DNA from: Gottfriedia acidiceleris
GTDB taxonomy: Bacteria > Bacillota > Bacilli > Bacillales > Bacillaceae_G
Direction: 5' to 3'
DNA length: 64,000 nt
Assembly: GCF_004138285.1 (NCBI RefSeq)
Contig: NZ_SCFN01000001.1
Coordinates: 992,001 to 1,056,000, forward strand
The notes below the pieces were generated by a model, which had not been told where the DNA came from, ran no database searches, and saw only the letters and a list, made by a program, of their open reading frames with translations. This document shows, one piece after another, positions 54,881-63,132 of the stretch; the first letter of the stretch is position 1, and each line of letters begins with the position of its first letter. The translations under genes were made by a program, and so were the position numbers.

Positions 54881-56800
54881 ATGACTTTGAAATTAAAACG
54901 CGCATTGACCCAGAAATTAGCGAAAAAAATTCACAACTTTTTATTCCTTGGAAAAATTGTTACAGAAAGAGTAGTGGACCAAGAGAAGCAGAACTTACTT
55001 TATTATGAAGATGAAGATCATATTCGTTTTTATATAGAGTGCTTATCTCCGATTCCATCAAAGTTAAAAGCTAGTTTTTCAACTCAAGATGTTTTGTTTG
55101 TAGGGACAACTGCAAATAAAAATAATGAAAGTAAAATAAAACCACTAATTAAAAGTAAGAAAAAAGATGACATAATTGAAGGACTAAAAAAGATTTTTGA
55201 TTCTAAATTAGTCATGTTTCGTCTTGAATACGCAAATGAAGTAGTCACAGCAGATCTAGTTGAGTTTTTTGATGGGAAACGGGACACTTCCTACCATCTA
55301 CTGCCTGTCATTGAACTTAGGGGAGAGGGAAAGCGTGAAGAGGTCGAAAACCGACTAATAAAAGGTTCTTTGCCAATTCATCTGCCAAAATATTTTAATG
55401 ACTTTGATCAACCTGAATTTGTCTTTTATGAAAATAGACTATATGGCAATTTGTTTTTAAAGTCGATGATGAATGATATTAGTTACTTAGAAAAACAAAA
55501 TGAAGTTACATTTCAAGATTATGATGAAGATGAACTTAAAAAGTCTTTTATTCATTTAAATCATTTAATTTATTTTATTCCCGAAAAACAGTGGGAAGAG
55601 TTGAGTAAAAGCTTTAAAAAAGAATGTAAAGAACTTATTTATACGCAAGAATTTACCGAGAAACAAGCTTTTCCAATTGAATGGAGTAATGATACTGAAA
55701 ATGCTTTTATTGAACGATTTTACCAAAATTGTTTGCAGCAAGGCCTGTTATACGAAAAAAAAGATATTATTAATTTTCATATATGTTGTAAATTTCAGGC
55801 TCTAACAATTTTAGGTGGTGTAAGTGGTACTGGGAAATCTCAATTAGCACGTATATATGGCGAAACCTTAGGTCTTGAATTTGGAAAGGAGTTATTATTT
55901 GTTCCAATTTCTCCGTCATATCGAGAACATTATGATTTATTAGGTTATTTAAATCCGACTACTGGGATTTATATAGACTCTGAGACGGGATTAACGAAAT
56001 TACTTATTGAGGCTGAACAATTTCCACACAGGATGTATATGGTAATCTTTGATGAAATGAATCTTTCACAAATTGAACATTGGTTTAGTAAATTTCTATC
56101 AATTTTAGAAATGCCTCAGGATAAGAGAGTCATTACCCTATTCCATGATCATAACGTAGTCATTAATCAATATTATAAGCCTAAAGTAAGGATAGGGAAA
56201 AATATTATTTTTGTTGGAACAGTTAACTTTGATGAAACTTCAAGTGAGTTTTCTTTAAGATTATTAGATCGTGTAAATATAATCTCACTTAGATCAACCT
56301 CATTCGTAAATTATGCAGAAAAGATGAATAACGAAAATATTTATGAAACTGTACCTCAAATTTATATTAATGCAGAAAACTATAGTAATTGGACAAAGAA
56401 AACTTTAAGTGCATCTGAGCTTACAAGTGATGAATTAAAGTTTTTTGATGAGTTTAATAAAATAGTTGAACATTCACTAAGTGAACGAATAATCTCTCCG
56501 CGTATGATTAAAGATTTATCAAATTATTTAGCTAACATACCTACTCTTCCTTCCCATATTCAATTCGAACGCAAAGAAGCTATCGATCTCTTTGTTAAGC
56601 AACGAGTATTAACTAAAGTTAGGGGATTATTTGCTAATTTAGAAGAATTAATTGGTACAGGTGAAGGGAACGAGCAGGAAGGGCTACTAAATATGGTCAT
56701 GAAATCTAATTTGGGTAGATCAATTTCTGACTTTGAGTATTCTATGAAAGAATTGAAAAAGAAAAGGAAACAGCTGGAGATTGATGGATATGTCAACTAA
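54881..56800 (+). CDS. McrB-like AAA+ ATPase of a predicted type IV restriction system
   Basis: About 639 residues. The first ~280 residues are not recognised and probably recognise the target. The AAA+ domain (~300-520) has Walker A LGGVSGTGKSQLARIYG, Walker B MYMVIFDEMNLSQIEHW, and a sensor region FVGTVNFDETSSEFSLRLLDR. The GTPase-type MNTADRS motif of E. coli McrB is replaced by VNFDETS, as in many McrB relatives. Start choice is uncertain: GTG 54872, ATG 54881 and TTG 54887 share the frame and a GGGGGA site sits among them. It overlaps the nuclease gene by 17 bases, so the two are translated together. Flanking genes are unrelated, so this is a compact two-gene module. Confidence 0.85.
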   Translation: MTLKLKRALTQKLAKKIHNFLFLGKIVTERVVDQEKQNLLYYEDEDHIRFYIECLSPIPSKLKASFSTQDVLFVGTTANKNNESKIKPLIKSKKKDDIIEGLKKIFDSKLVMFRLEYANEVVTADLVEFFDGKRDTSYHLLPVIELRGEGKREEVENRLIKGSLPIHLPKYFNDFDQPEFVFYENRLYGNLFLKSMMNDISYLEKQNEVTFQDYDEDELKKSFIHLNHLIYFIPEKQWEELSKSFKKECKELIYTQEFTEKQAFPIEWSNDTENAFIERFYQNCLQQGLLYEKKDIINFHICCKFQALTILGGVSGTGKSQLARIYGETLGLEFGKELLFVPISPSYREHYDLLGYLNPTTGIYIDSETGLTKLLIEAEQFPHRMYMVIFDEMNLSQIEHWFSKFLSILEMPQDKRVITLFHDHNVVINQYYKPKVRIGKNIIFVGTVNFDETSSEFSLRLLDRVNIISLRSTSFVNYAEKMNNENIYETVPQIYINAENYSNWTKKTLSASELTSDELKFFDEFNKIVEHSLSERIISPRMIKDLSNYLANIPTLPSHIQFERKEAIDLFVKQRVLTKVRGLFANLEELIGTGEGNEQEGLLNMVMKSNLGRSISDFEYSMKELKKKRKQLEIDGYVN

Positions 56801-58661
56801 TAATAGTCCAGAAATATTTGAGCCACTTTATCTACCATTTACGATTGCAATTCTTGTAGGAACTAGGGGGAAAGAGGAAAAAATATCTCTTGATGCACTT
56901 ACAATGAACCCGAAAGAGGCTTACTTATTTGCCTATGAAATACAAGAATTAAAAAGATTTTTATTTCAAGTCGATGGTGAGTTTGACGGTAAAATTACGT
57001 TCGTTTGGAATAATCTTTATCATTTTCAACAAGAAAATCTGGATGATCAGCAGTTTATTTTTACATCTGAAAAAAGAAAAATATTAATATATGAACATGG
57101 TAAAACCGAGAATGCTTATCCTTGGAGATGCGGATATTATGAATTTTGTATTATTTATCAAGAACAACACTTTTACGGAATGATAAAAATAGTACCGAAA
57201 AATTTAGAGTATGATCAATTAGAGTGGATGCATTCAACATTAAATCAACAAATAAATGGAATAATGAATGACTCACAATACTTTAAAAAATCTTCCGCTT
57301 CATTTACTCAAAATGGAACAATGTATTTTTGGCCAATTATTCGATTTATCGAGTCAAATGAAGAGAGACTACTAGTTGCTATTCAGCAGTTTATTAGTAA
57401 ATTAAAGCGAAAACAAAAAAAGGAATATGAATTAAAAAGACAGGTAAAAAAATTAGATTTTAATACAATTAGATGGACCCTAATGCATCCAGCCATTTCA
57501 AATGCAACTAATTTAACAATGCAACCGGTTGTTCAAGAAGAAAATTATATAGATGAGATAAAATATGCTAAAAATAAAGTTCGTAAATTTCTACTTACAA
57601 TTGAAACATTATTAACCTTTGTAAAATATGAATTAGTAAAAGACAAAAATAAAATGGATCAAATCGATTTTCAAGTGAAGGATATAGAAAAAATGATGCA
57701 GAATGTAGTTGGGAATGGCTCAATTACTGATCGAGAAAAAGCTAAATATAGACAGTCAAAAATGTTAAAAGAGCTAGAATTAGAAAAATTAACTAAAAGT
57801 GTTTCAGAAAAAGAACGCATTACAAATTCTTTAGAAAAACTTTATGAAGTTTATTTTAGAGAATATACAATCGGAATCTTTCGTATAGCGACGGATACTG
57901 ATACTTCAAGATATCCAACTAGTCCATCGAAAGTATTTTTAAATTTTATTCATTCCTTAAGTTTGTTTGATAAAAAGGTAAAGGAATACGGAAAAAAACA
58001 AATGCTTTTACCTGTATATAAGCCAACTTTTTTACTATATGAATACTTTGTCTTTTTCTCATTATGCGATATTTTCTTAAAGTTAAAATTTAAAAATGAT
58101 TCAGAACCATTAGCTGAACAGATTTTAATGCATATAAAAGACGATGAGTTAATGGATGGAGCATTTGTGTCTCTGGAAAATAAAAGTTGGATAATTAATT
58201 TAGTTTATAACGAAATTATCGAGGGAAGTCCGCAAGTATCACTGTTAAAAGGAACAAATTTTTTTAGTGGTGAAGAATCGAAAAAACCGGATATAAGATT
58301 AGATTTTTATCGAAAAAAAAATAAAGAATACATTGCTTCGATCATTTTTGAAATTAAATATAGTCCAATGTTTAATATTTATCAACCAGTAGGGAATACA
58401 AAGGCAATGGAACAAATGTATAAATACTGGGGACTTAAGTATGTTGAGCGTGTTAATGGAAAAATGACATATGTGCGTAAACCAATCAATGAAGTGATTT
58501 GTTTATATCCGGGTAGTAATGTTCATCGTAAAGTTCTTGAAGCGGGTTGTGGTACTTATATTCAGTTTTATCCTAAGAAAAAGGGCGAGGATTTTTATGA
58601 ACTAGTAGGTGAAAGAGAGTTAGTAGATATAATAAACAGAACACTTGAAGAACTTAAATAA
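56784..58661 (+). CDS. DUF2357-containing PD-(D/E)XK nuclease (McrC-like)
   Basis: About 625 residues. The long N-terminal region (~1-250) resembles DUF2357, known from McrC-type partners of McrB-like AAA+ proteins. A charged, helical middle (~250-340) follows. The C-terminal ~130 residues hold a PD-(D/E)XK nuclease core: KKPDIRLDF, then SIIFEIKYSP and AMEQMYKYW as the Q/Y motif. Start codons ATG 56784 and 56790 are both possible; GGAG lies at 56776. The pairing of ATPase and nuclease suggests cleavage of modified or foreign DNA. The exact target cannot be read from sequence. Confidence 0.83.
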   Translation: MDMSTNNSPEIFEPLYLPFTIAILVGTRGKEEKISLDALTMNPKEAYLFAYEIQELKRFLFQVDGEFDGKITFVWNNLYHFQQENLDDQQFIFTSEKRKILIYEHGKTENAYPWRCGYYEFCIIYQEQHFYGMIKIVPKNLEYDQLEWMHSTLNQQINGIMNDSQYFKKSSASFTQNGTMYFWPIIRFIESNEERLLVAIQQFISKLKRKQKKEYELKRQVKKLDFNTIRWTLMHPAISNATNLTMQPVVQEENYIDEIKYAKNKVRKFLLTIETLLTFVKYELVKDKNKMDQIDFQVKDIEKMMQNVVGNGSITDREKAKYRQSKMLKELELEKLTKSVSEKERITNSLEKLYEVYFREYTIGIFRIATDTDTSRYPTSPSKVFLNFIHSLSLFDKKVKEYGKKQMLLPVYKPTFLLYEYFVFFSLCDIFLKLKFKNDSEPLAEQILMHIKDDELMDGAFVSLENKSWIINLVYNEIIEGSPQVSLLKGTNFFSGEESKKPDIRLDFYRKKNKEYIASIIFEIKYSPMFNIYQPVGNTKAMEQMYKYWGLKYVERVNGKMTYVRKPINEVICLYPGSNVHRKVLEAGCGTYIQFYPKKKGEDFYELVGERELVDIINRTLEELK

Positions 58662-58730
58662 TCCCAAATTGACATGAGCTTGTTCTATTGTAATAGAAAA
58701 TGAATGAAGAAATTCAGCCAAATAAAATTT

Positions 58731-58772
58731 ATGTGCCCTTTACCAATCGACGGCATAGGGCATAATTTTTTA
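58731..58772 (+). terminator. terminator of the McrBC-like operon
   Basis: TGCCCT pairs with AGGGCA within a longer interrupted stem, followed by T6. Confidence 0.65.
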
Positions 58773-59108
58773 ATTCGAAGATGTTCTTTGACATTTTGAT
58801 ACAGTGTTTATATTATAAATTACGAAATAATATTTCGGTTAAAAACTTACTTTATAATAATAATCTATACTACAAAACTAATTATGAGATAATTTTGATT
58901 TCACAAATTATACATAATTAGTTATGTAAGCGTTGCCAAAAGCTAAATTTTACCATACAATAGAGCCATATATATACAGGCCAATTAAATATTTTTTTAA
59001 CAAAATAACTAAATAGAATTAAAGAGACAATATTAAAATTTGGTATAAACGTTGTTATATTGACGTAAAATAAGAATATTTATATAGGAATTTTAGGGGT
59101 GAGTGAGA
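58773..59108. other. non-coding AT-rich stretch
   Basis: About 335 bases with no convincing frame, hairpin or operator. It must carry the promoter of the following gene. Confidence 0.4.
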
Positions 59109-59666
59109 GTGTTTCGTGTTATTCATACAAAAGAAGAGAATAATTTATTTAACGAGCTTTGGGGAGATTTTTGTGAAGAAAACGAAATACCTTTCTTAGT
59201 AAGAAGTAATGAAGTTACTCGTTATGGAATTTGTAATTCGGATAAAAAGTTAATTGGTACCCTCGAGTTTAGTAAATATAATATTGAAAATGAGGATAAT
59301 AATAAATATTATTATAATTTTTCCGAAAACAAATATATTAAATATATTCAGAATGAAGAAATCTATGAAATTGGTAAATTATTAATTACAAGGGAAAATA
59401 GAGGTAAAGGATTTTTTAAACAAATTTTACTAGCATGCTATGATCATGCTAATCAAACTAACGCTGATTGGTATATTGGTACAATAAATAAAAGACTATA
59501 TATGTTTGCTAGAAGTGCAGGATTTAAAATTTTACCTATTGATGAATATTTTGAAATAAGTGATGATATAATTGCTGTACCTTTTTTATTAGATATTAAG
59601 CATGCTATTAAACTATTGAAATATTCAAATGAATTTAAAGAGATATTAATGTATTATGATAAGTAA
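59109..59666 (+). CDS. GNAT-fold acyltransferase-like protein
   Basis: 185 residues. The acetyl-CoA-binding core reads YEIGKLLITRENRGKGFFKQ, followed by DWYIGTINKRLYMFARSAGF, which resembles both GNAT enzymes and the fold of acyl-homoserine-lactone synthases. AGGGGTGA places the start at GTG 59109. The substrate is unknown. Base composition is even more AT-rich than its neighbours, and it follows the restriction-like module, so acquisition together with it is possible. Confidence 0.7.
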   Translation: MFRVIHTKEENNLFNELWGDFCEENEIPFLVRSNEVTRYGICNSDKKLIGTLEFSKYNIENEDNNKYYYNFSENKYIKYIQNEEIYEIGKLLITRENRGKGFFKQILLACYDHANQTNADWYIGTINKRLYMFARSAGFKILPIDEYFEISDDIIAVPFLLDIKHAIKLLKYSNEFKEILMYYDK

Positions 59667-59670
59667 TTGC

Positions 59671-59700
59671 GAAAAACTCAGGTATAAACCTGAGTTTTTC
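59671..59700. terminator. bidirectional terminator
   Basis: GAAAAACTCAGG, TATAAA, CCTGAGTTTTTC: a perfect 12-bp stem between convergent genes. Confidence 0.93.
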
Positions 59701-59710
59701 AATTTGCTAA

Positions 59711-59902
59711 CTATTCTTGTTCAAGAATACCTGCAGCCTGATTCGTTTGATTATAAGCTGTTTGACAAGCTTGAAGCGCTTGTTCGATTCTTTCATGGTT
59801 TTGTGGTTTTTCAACGGTTTCTAATGCAGATTGAAGACATTCAATTGCGTGTTTTAGTTCAGTAGTTGCATCCTGAGTATATTGACGCGCATTTTTTTGC
59901 AT
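59711..59902 (-). CDS. small helical protein, 63 aa
   Basis: Starts at ATG 59902 behind AAAGGAGGAA. The sequence is Gln/Ala/Glu-rich and predicted helical, with two cysteines (IECLQSA, LQACQTA) spaced 23 residues apart on what look like two helices. No family recognised; similar small proteins occur in sporulating bacilli. Confidence 0.75.
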   Translation of the reverse strand: MQKNARQYTQDATTELKHAIECLQSALETVEKPQNHERIEQALQACQTAYNQTNQAAGILEQE

Positions 59903-59960
59903 GGAAATTCCTCCTTTCATACAAATTTATTTTTGACCAACATTCATTTTAGTATGTAAA

Positions 59961-59994
59961 AAAAAACGTAGAAGAAAATTCTTCTACGTTTTTG
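59961..59994. terminator. bidirectional terminator-like hairpin
   Basis: AAAACGTAGAAG pairs with CTTCTACGTTTT; A- and T-tracts on both sides. Confidence 0.85.
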
Positions 59995-60052
59995 ACTGCA
60001 CGCCAAACTCTTGCATTCTTCTTTACGGCACTTGTCTTTGTTCTCAGACTTT

Positions 60053-60517
60053 TTAAACTCCGAATATCGATAAAATTGCAAATCGTTTTTTCGGTTTAAA
60101 TGTAATGATCTTTTTCTGATCCTCTAAATCTGCTTTTAATAAGGTCACTTGTTCATTTAATTGTTCTACTTGATTTTCAAGTTTAACAACTACTTTCTTT
60201 AAATCTTCAATTTCACATCGATGTTCCAAAATTTGTACTGAAACGACTTCATTTGCTTTTGTTTCAACTTTTTCTTCAAGTTTTATTAATTTTTGAGTTA
60301 ATTCTTTTATAATGTCAATGTGATCAGCGTCATTTTGTTTTGTTTCGATCGTCTGGATCGAAGCTTCATAAATTTCTTTAATTTGTTCGATTTGTTCCTC
60401 TGTAAATAAATATCCATTATGAGTTTTCTCTACTTTTAAATTTCCTTTTTTTAAAAAAAATAATACTTTTTTATTTGTTAATTGCAGTTGTTCTGCCACT
60501 TGAGAAGTTGTATACAT
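60053..60517 (-). CDS. MerR-type helix-turn-helix protein with coiled coil (RacA-like)
   Basis: 154 residues. The N-terminus is a winged-helix MerR-like domain (TTSQVAEQLQLTNKKVLFFL then GYLFTEEQIEQIKEIYEA). Residues ~70-140 form a long coiled coil with heptads (IIKELTQKLIKLEEKVETK; LKKVVVKLENQVEQLNEQV), and the tail is basic and hydrophobic (KPKKRFAILSIFGV). A MerR-like head with coiled coil and no effector domain resembles the chromosome-anchoring protein RacA, but the similarity is architectural only. A plain MerR-family regulator is the alternative. Confidence 0.75.
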   Translation of the reverse strand: MYTTSQVAEQLQLTNKKVLFFLKKGNLKVEKTHNGYLFTEEQIEQIKEIYEASIQTIETKQNDADHIDIIKELTQKLIKLEEKVETKANEVVSVQILEHRCEIEDLKKVVVKLENQVEQLNEQVTLLKADLEDQKKIITFKPKKRFAILSIFGV

Positions 60518-61025
60518 ACGCTATTCCTCCTCCAAATAATTTATATATTAAAAATTCTTTATTAAACTGCACATTCCTTTGAGGTTGACAAAACTAGTGT
60601 TGACTCGGCAAAAGTTCTTAAAATACTTCGAATAAATAGGTTCTAAACATTCAAAATGGCTGAAAATGTAAACTTAATTACTTTTGTATTGATTTTTATC
60701 GAAACTCGGTTTTTTACGGTGTTTTTAGCAAAATATTCTACAAATTTTAGAATATAAAGTTGATATATAGCATATAATGCAAGACACGTATCGGAGAAGG
60801 AATTTAGAAATAAGGTAAAGAATGGTAATAGGAAAGAAGGCATCTTGAGTGTAAAAAACAGGAAATGCAGAACCTTTTTCTAAAATCATTTCTATCCTGT
60901 TTAAAAAATGCCTAAATAAAAAAATTTTGATAACAAATTATTTAACTGAATATACTAAGATAAGCCTAATTTAAAAATATTAATAAAGAAGATGGCCTTC
61001 ACTTCCAATTGGAGGGATGACTCAA
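60518..61025. other. non-coding region with an isolated hairpin
   Basis: About 508 bases. TTGACA-like boxes occur near 60582 and 60600. A hairpin AAACAGGA (60856-60863) / TCCTGTTT (60895-60902) with T-run on the minus strand looks like a leftward terminator, yet no leftward gene precedes it. No convincing coding frame. Confidence 0.4.
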
Positions 61026-62366
61026 TTGTTTGGAATTGGTACTAAGTTATTATTAGTTGTTGTATTAATTGCATTTACTGCCTTTTTTGTTGCTTCAGAA
61101 TTTGCAATCGTAAAAATTAGAAGCTCTAGAATTGATCAATTAATTGGCGAGGGAAATAAAAAAGCAAGAGCTGTAAAACGAGTAATAACACATCTCGATG
61201 AATATCTTTCAGCATGTCAACTTGGTATTACAGTTACGAGTTTAGGTTTAGGTTGGTTAGGTGAACCAGCTGTAGATGAATTATTGCATCCATTACTTGA
61301 CGATTTGCATTTACCTACTGCTGTAAGCGGCACGATCTCTTTTTTACTTGCTTTTGGAATTATTACATTTATTCATGTTGTAGTTGGTGAATTAGCACCT
61401 AAAACAATCGCTATTCAAAAGGCTGAACAGATTACATTAAAGTTTTCACCAGCTCTGATTCTATTTTATAAAATTACTTATCCGTTCATTTGGTTATTCA
61501 ATAATTCAGCAAGGATGGTCTTAAAAATATTTGGACTTCCTCCTGCTTCAGAACATGAAGTTGCACATTCAGAAGAGGAATTAAGAATTCTCCTTTCAGA
61601 AAGCTATAAAAGTGGCGAAATAAATCAATCTGAATTTAAGTATGTGAACAATATATTTGATTTCAATATGCGAGTAGCAAAAGAAATAATGGTTCCTAGA
61701 ACGGAAATGGTTGCAATTGATTTGCGTGAAGCTTTTTATGAGAATATTCACTTTATGAGTACAGAAAAATATACTCGTTTTCCTGTTGTAGATGGAGATA
61801 AGGACCATGTCGTTGGTTTAATAAATTTTAAAGATGTTTTTACTGATTTTGTTCTTCACAAAGGAGAAGCAGAGGTAAAAACACTTGAACAATATATTAG
61901 ACCGATTATTCAAGTTATTGAATCAATATCTGTTCATGATTTACTTGTTAAAATGCAAAGAGAACATATACATATGTCGATATTAGTTGATGAATACGGA
62001 GGTACATCTGGCTTAGTAACAGTTGAAGATATTTTAGAAGAAATTGTTGGGGAAATTCGAGATGAGTTTGATGTTGATGAGAAAGAGGATATAAGTAAAG
62101 TAAACGAAAATAAATTCATCATTGCAGGTAAAGTTTTAATTAGTGAAATTAATGATGTTTTTAGCTTAGATATTGATGATACAGATGTTGATACAATTGG
62201 TGGATGGATTTTAACTGAAAATTTTGATGTGCAAGAAGGAGATTCGATTAAATATCATAATTGTACATTTAAAGTACTTAAGTTAGACGGACATTATATA
62301 AAATCAATTGAATTAACACGGGAACCGATTAAAAAACCTGAACTTGAAGAAGAAAGCGCAACTTAA
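61026..62366 (+). CDS. CNNM/CorC-type membrane protein with CBS domains (hemolysin C family)
   Basis: 446 residues. N-terminal CNNM domain with three to four helices (FTAFFVASEFAIVKIR; LGLGWLGEPAVDELL), then an acidic helix (HSEEELRILLSESYKSGEI), two CBS motifs (VPRTEMVAIDL...; MSILVDEYGGTSGLVTVEDILEEIVGEI) and the CorC_HlyC C-terminal domain. In B. subtilis relatives export or control Mg2+. TTG 61026 has GGAGGGATGA at good spacing; ATG 61017 lies within that site. Confidence 0.9.
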   Translation: MFGIGTKLLLVVVLIAFTAFFVASEFAIVKIRSSRIDQLIGEGNKKARAVKRVITHLDEYLSACQLGITVTSLGLGWLGEPAVDELLHPLLDDLHLPTAVSGTISFLLAFGIITFIHVVVGELAPKTIAIQKAEQITLKFSPALILFYKITYPFIWLFNNSARMVLKIFGLPPASEHEVAHSEEELRILLSESYKSGEINQSEFKYVNNIFDFNMRVAKEIMVPRTEMVAIDLREAFYENIHFMSTEKYTRFPVVDGDKDHVVGLINFKDVFTDFVLHKGEAEVKTLEQYIRPIIQVIESISVHDLLVKMQREHIHMSILVDEYGGTSGLVTVEDILEEIVGEIRDEFDVDEKEDISKVNENKFIIAGKVLISEINDVFSLDIDDTDVDTIGGWILTENFDVQEGDSIKYHNCTFKVLKLDGHYIKSIELTREPIKKPELEEESAT

Positions 62367-62396
62367 ATTGTAAAAACAATTGAGCTGCGCTTTTAT
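62353..62396 (+). terminator. terminator overlapping the stop of the CNNM gene
   Basis: AAAGCGCA plus AATTG pairs with CAATT plus TGCGCTTT; the stop codon lies in the stem. Confidence 0.8.
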
Positions 62397-62429
62397 CCAC
62401 ATTTTAAGAAATTTCACATACCGAATTAG

Positions 62430-62819
62430 TTAAAAATTAGTTGATTTATAAAGTTCATCTTTAATAAATATTTCATTCTTATCAACTGCGTCATTATGCG
62501 TAACGACAAGTCCGATCGGAGTAGGGACTGGTAAATTATTGACTAGTGAAAAGGGAATATTTTTTTTCTTTGCCATTAAAATATATTTCGAAATTGTATT
62601 ATAGGGAAGTGTACCATTTAATAATAAAGTAACATTTTTCATATTGATTGATTTTTCAACGATTGGATAAATTGAATTTGCCATCACTTGGCTTGTAGTT
62701 AAAGCAATTTCAATTCTTTCACGAATTGTTCCTAAAAAAATATTTCGTTCTTCAATTTTTATTTGCTTTTCACCATAGATACCTTTAATTAAATAATCTT
62801 CAACTTTATTTCCAGCCAT
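62430..62819 (-). CDS. YueI-like protein (DUF1694)
   Basis: 129 residues. The run MAGNKVEDYLIKGIYGEKQI, then YLGTIRERI-like FLGTIRERIEIALT and LNGTLPYNTISKYI match the Bacillus YueI/DUF1694 family of unknown function. Small soluble alpha/beta protein. The ATG at 62819 is preferred; GGTAGGT is upstream. Confidence 0.8.
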   Translation of the reverse strand: MAGNKVEDYLIKGIYGEKQIKIEERNIFLGTIRERIEIALTTSQVMANSIYPIVEKSINMKNVTLLLNGTLPYNTISKYILMAKKKNIPFSLVNNLPVPTPIGLVVTHNDAVDKNEIFIKDELYKSTNF

Positions 62820-63023
62820 CAAAATACCTACCTTCAGTTTATTAATTTAATTGTATCTAACTTTATTCTATTCTACACACCATATTATTGACATTTTTGT
62901 ATACTTTTAGTTTTATTATAACTAGAACTAAGTGACAATCGTAAATGTTTAGTTGCCGAATGAAATGAATGAAATATTCATAAATTAAATTTACAATTTA
63001 ATCAGAATATTGTAAAAAATATT

Positions 63024-63050
63024 AATTTGTCGTAATAAATTCGACAAATT
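63024..63050. promoter_or_regulatory. Spo0A-box-like inverted repeat
   Basis: AATTTGTCG, 9-base spacer, CGACAAATT. On the minus strand it reads TTTGTCGAATT, close to the Spo0A box (TTTGTCGAAA, recalled). It lies 83 bases before the kinase start. Confidence 0.5.
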
Positions 63051-63132
63051 TTTATATTTTTACTTAACGAATATTTAAAAATTTGTTACTATTTAATTAA
63101 TAGATTTTTTATTGGAGGTGTTCCTTATTGAT

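Noticed and set aside
54862-55009. ATG 54862 in an alternative frame in front of the AAA+ gene (about 48 codons)
   Set aside because: It has AGGAG but too close to the ATG, stops early, and the downstream frame continues smoothly into the ATPase. A frameshift at the N-terminus cannot be fully excluded, but nothing in the sequence requires it.
60643-60843. Leftward 66-codon frame in the gap before the CNNM gene
   Set aside because: No ribosome site, low-complexity AT-driven composition, and no similarity I can recognise.
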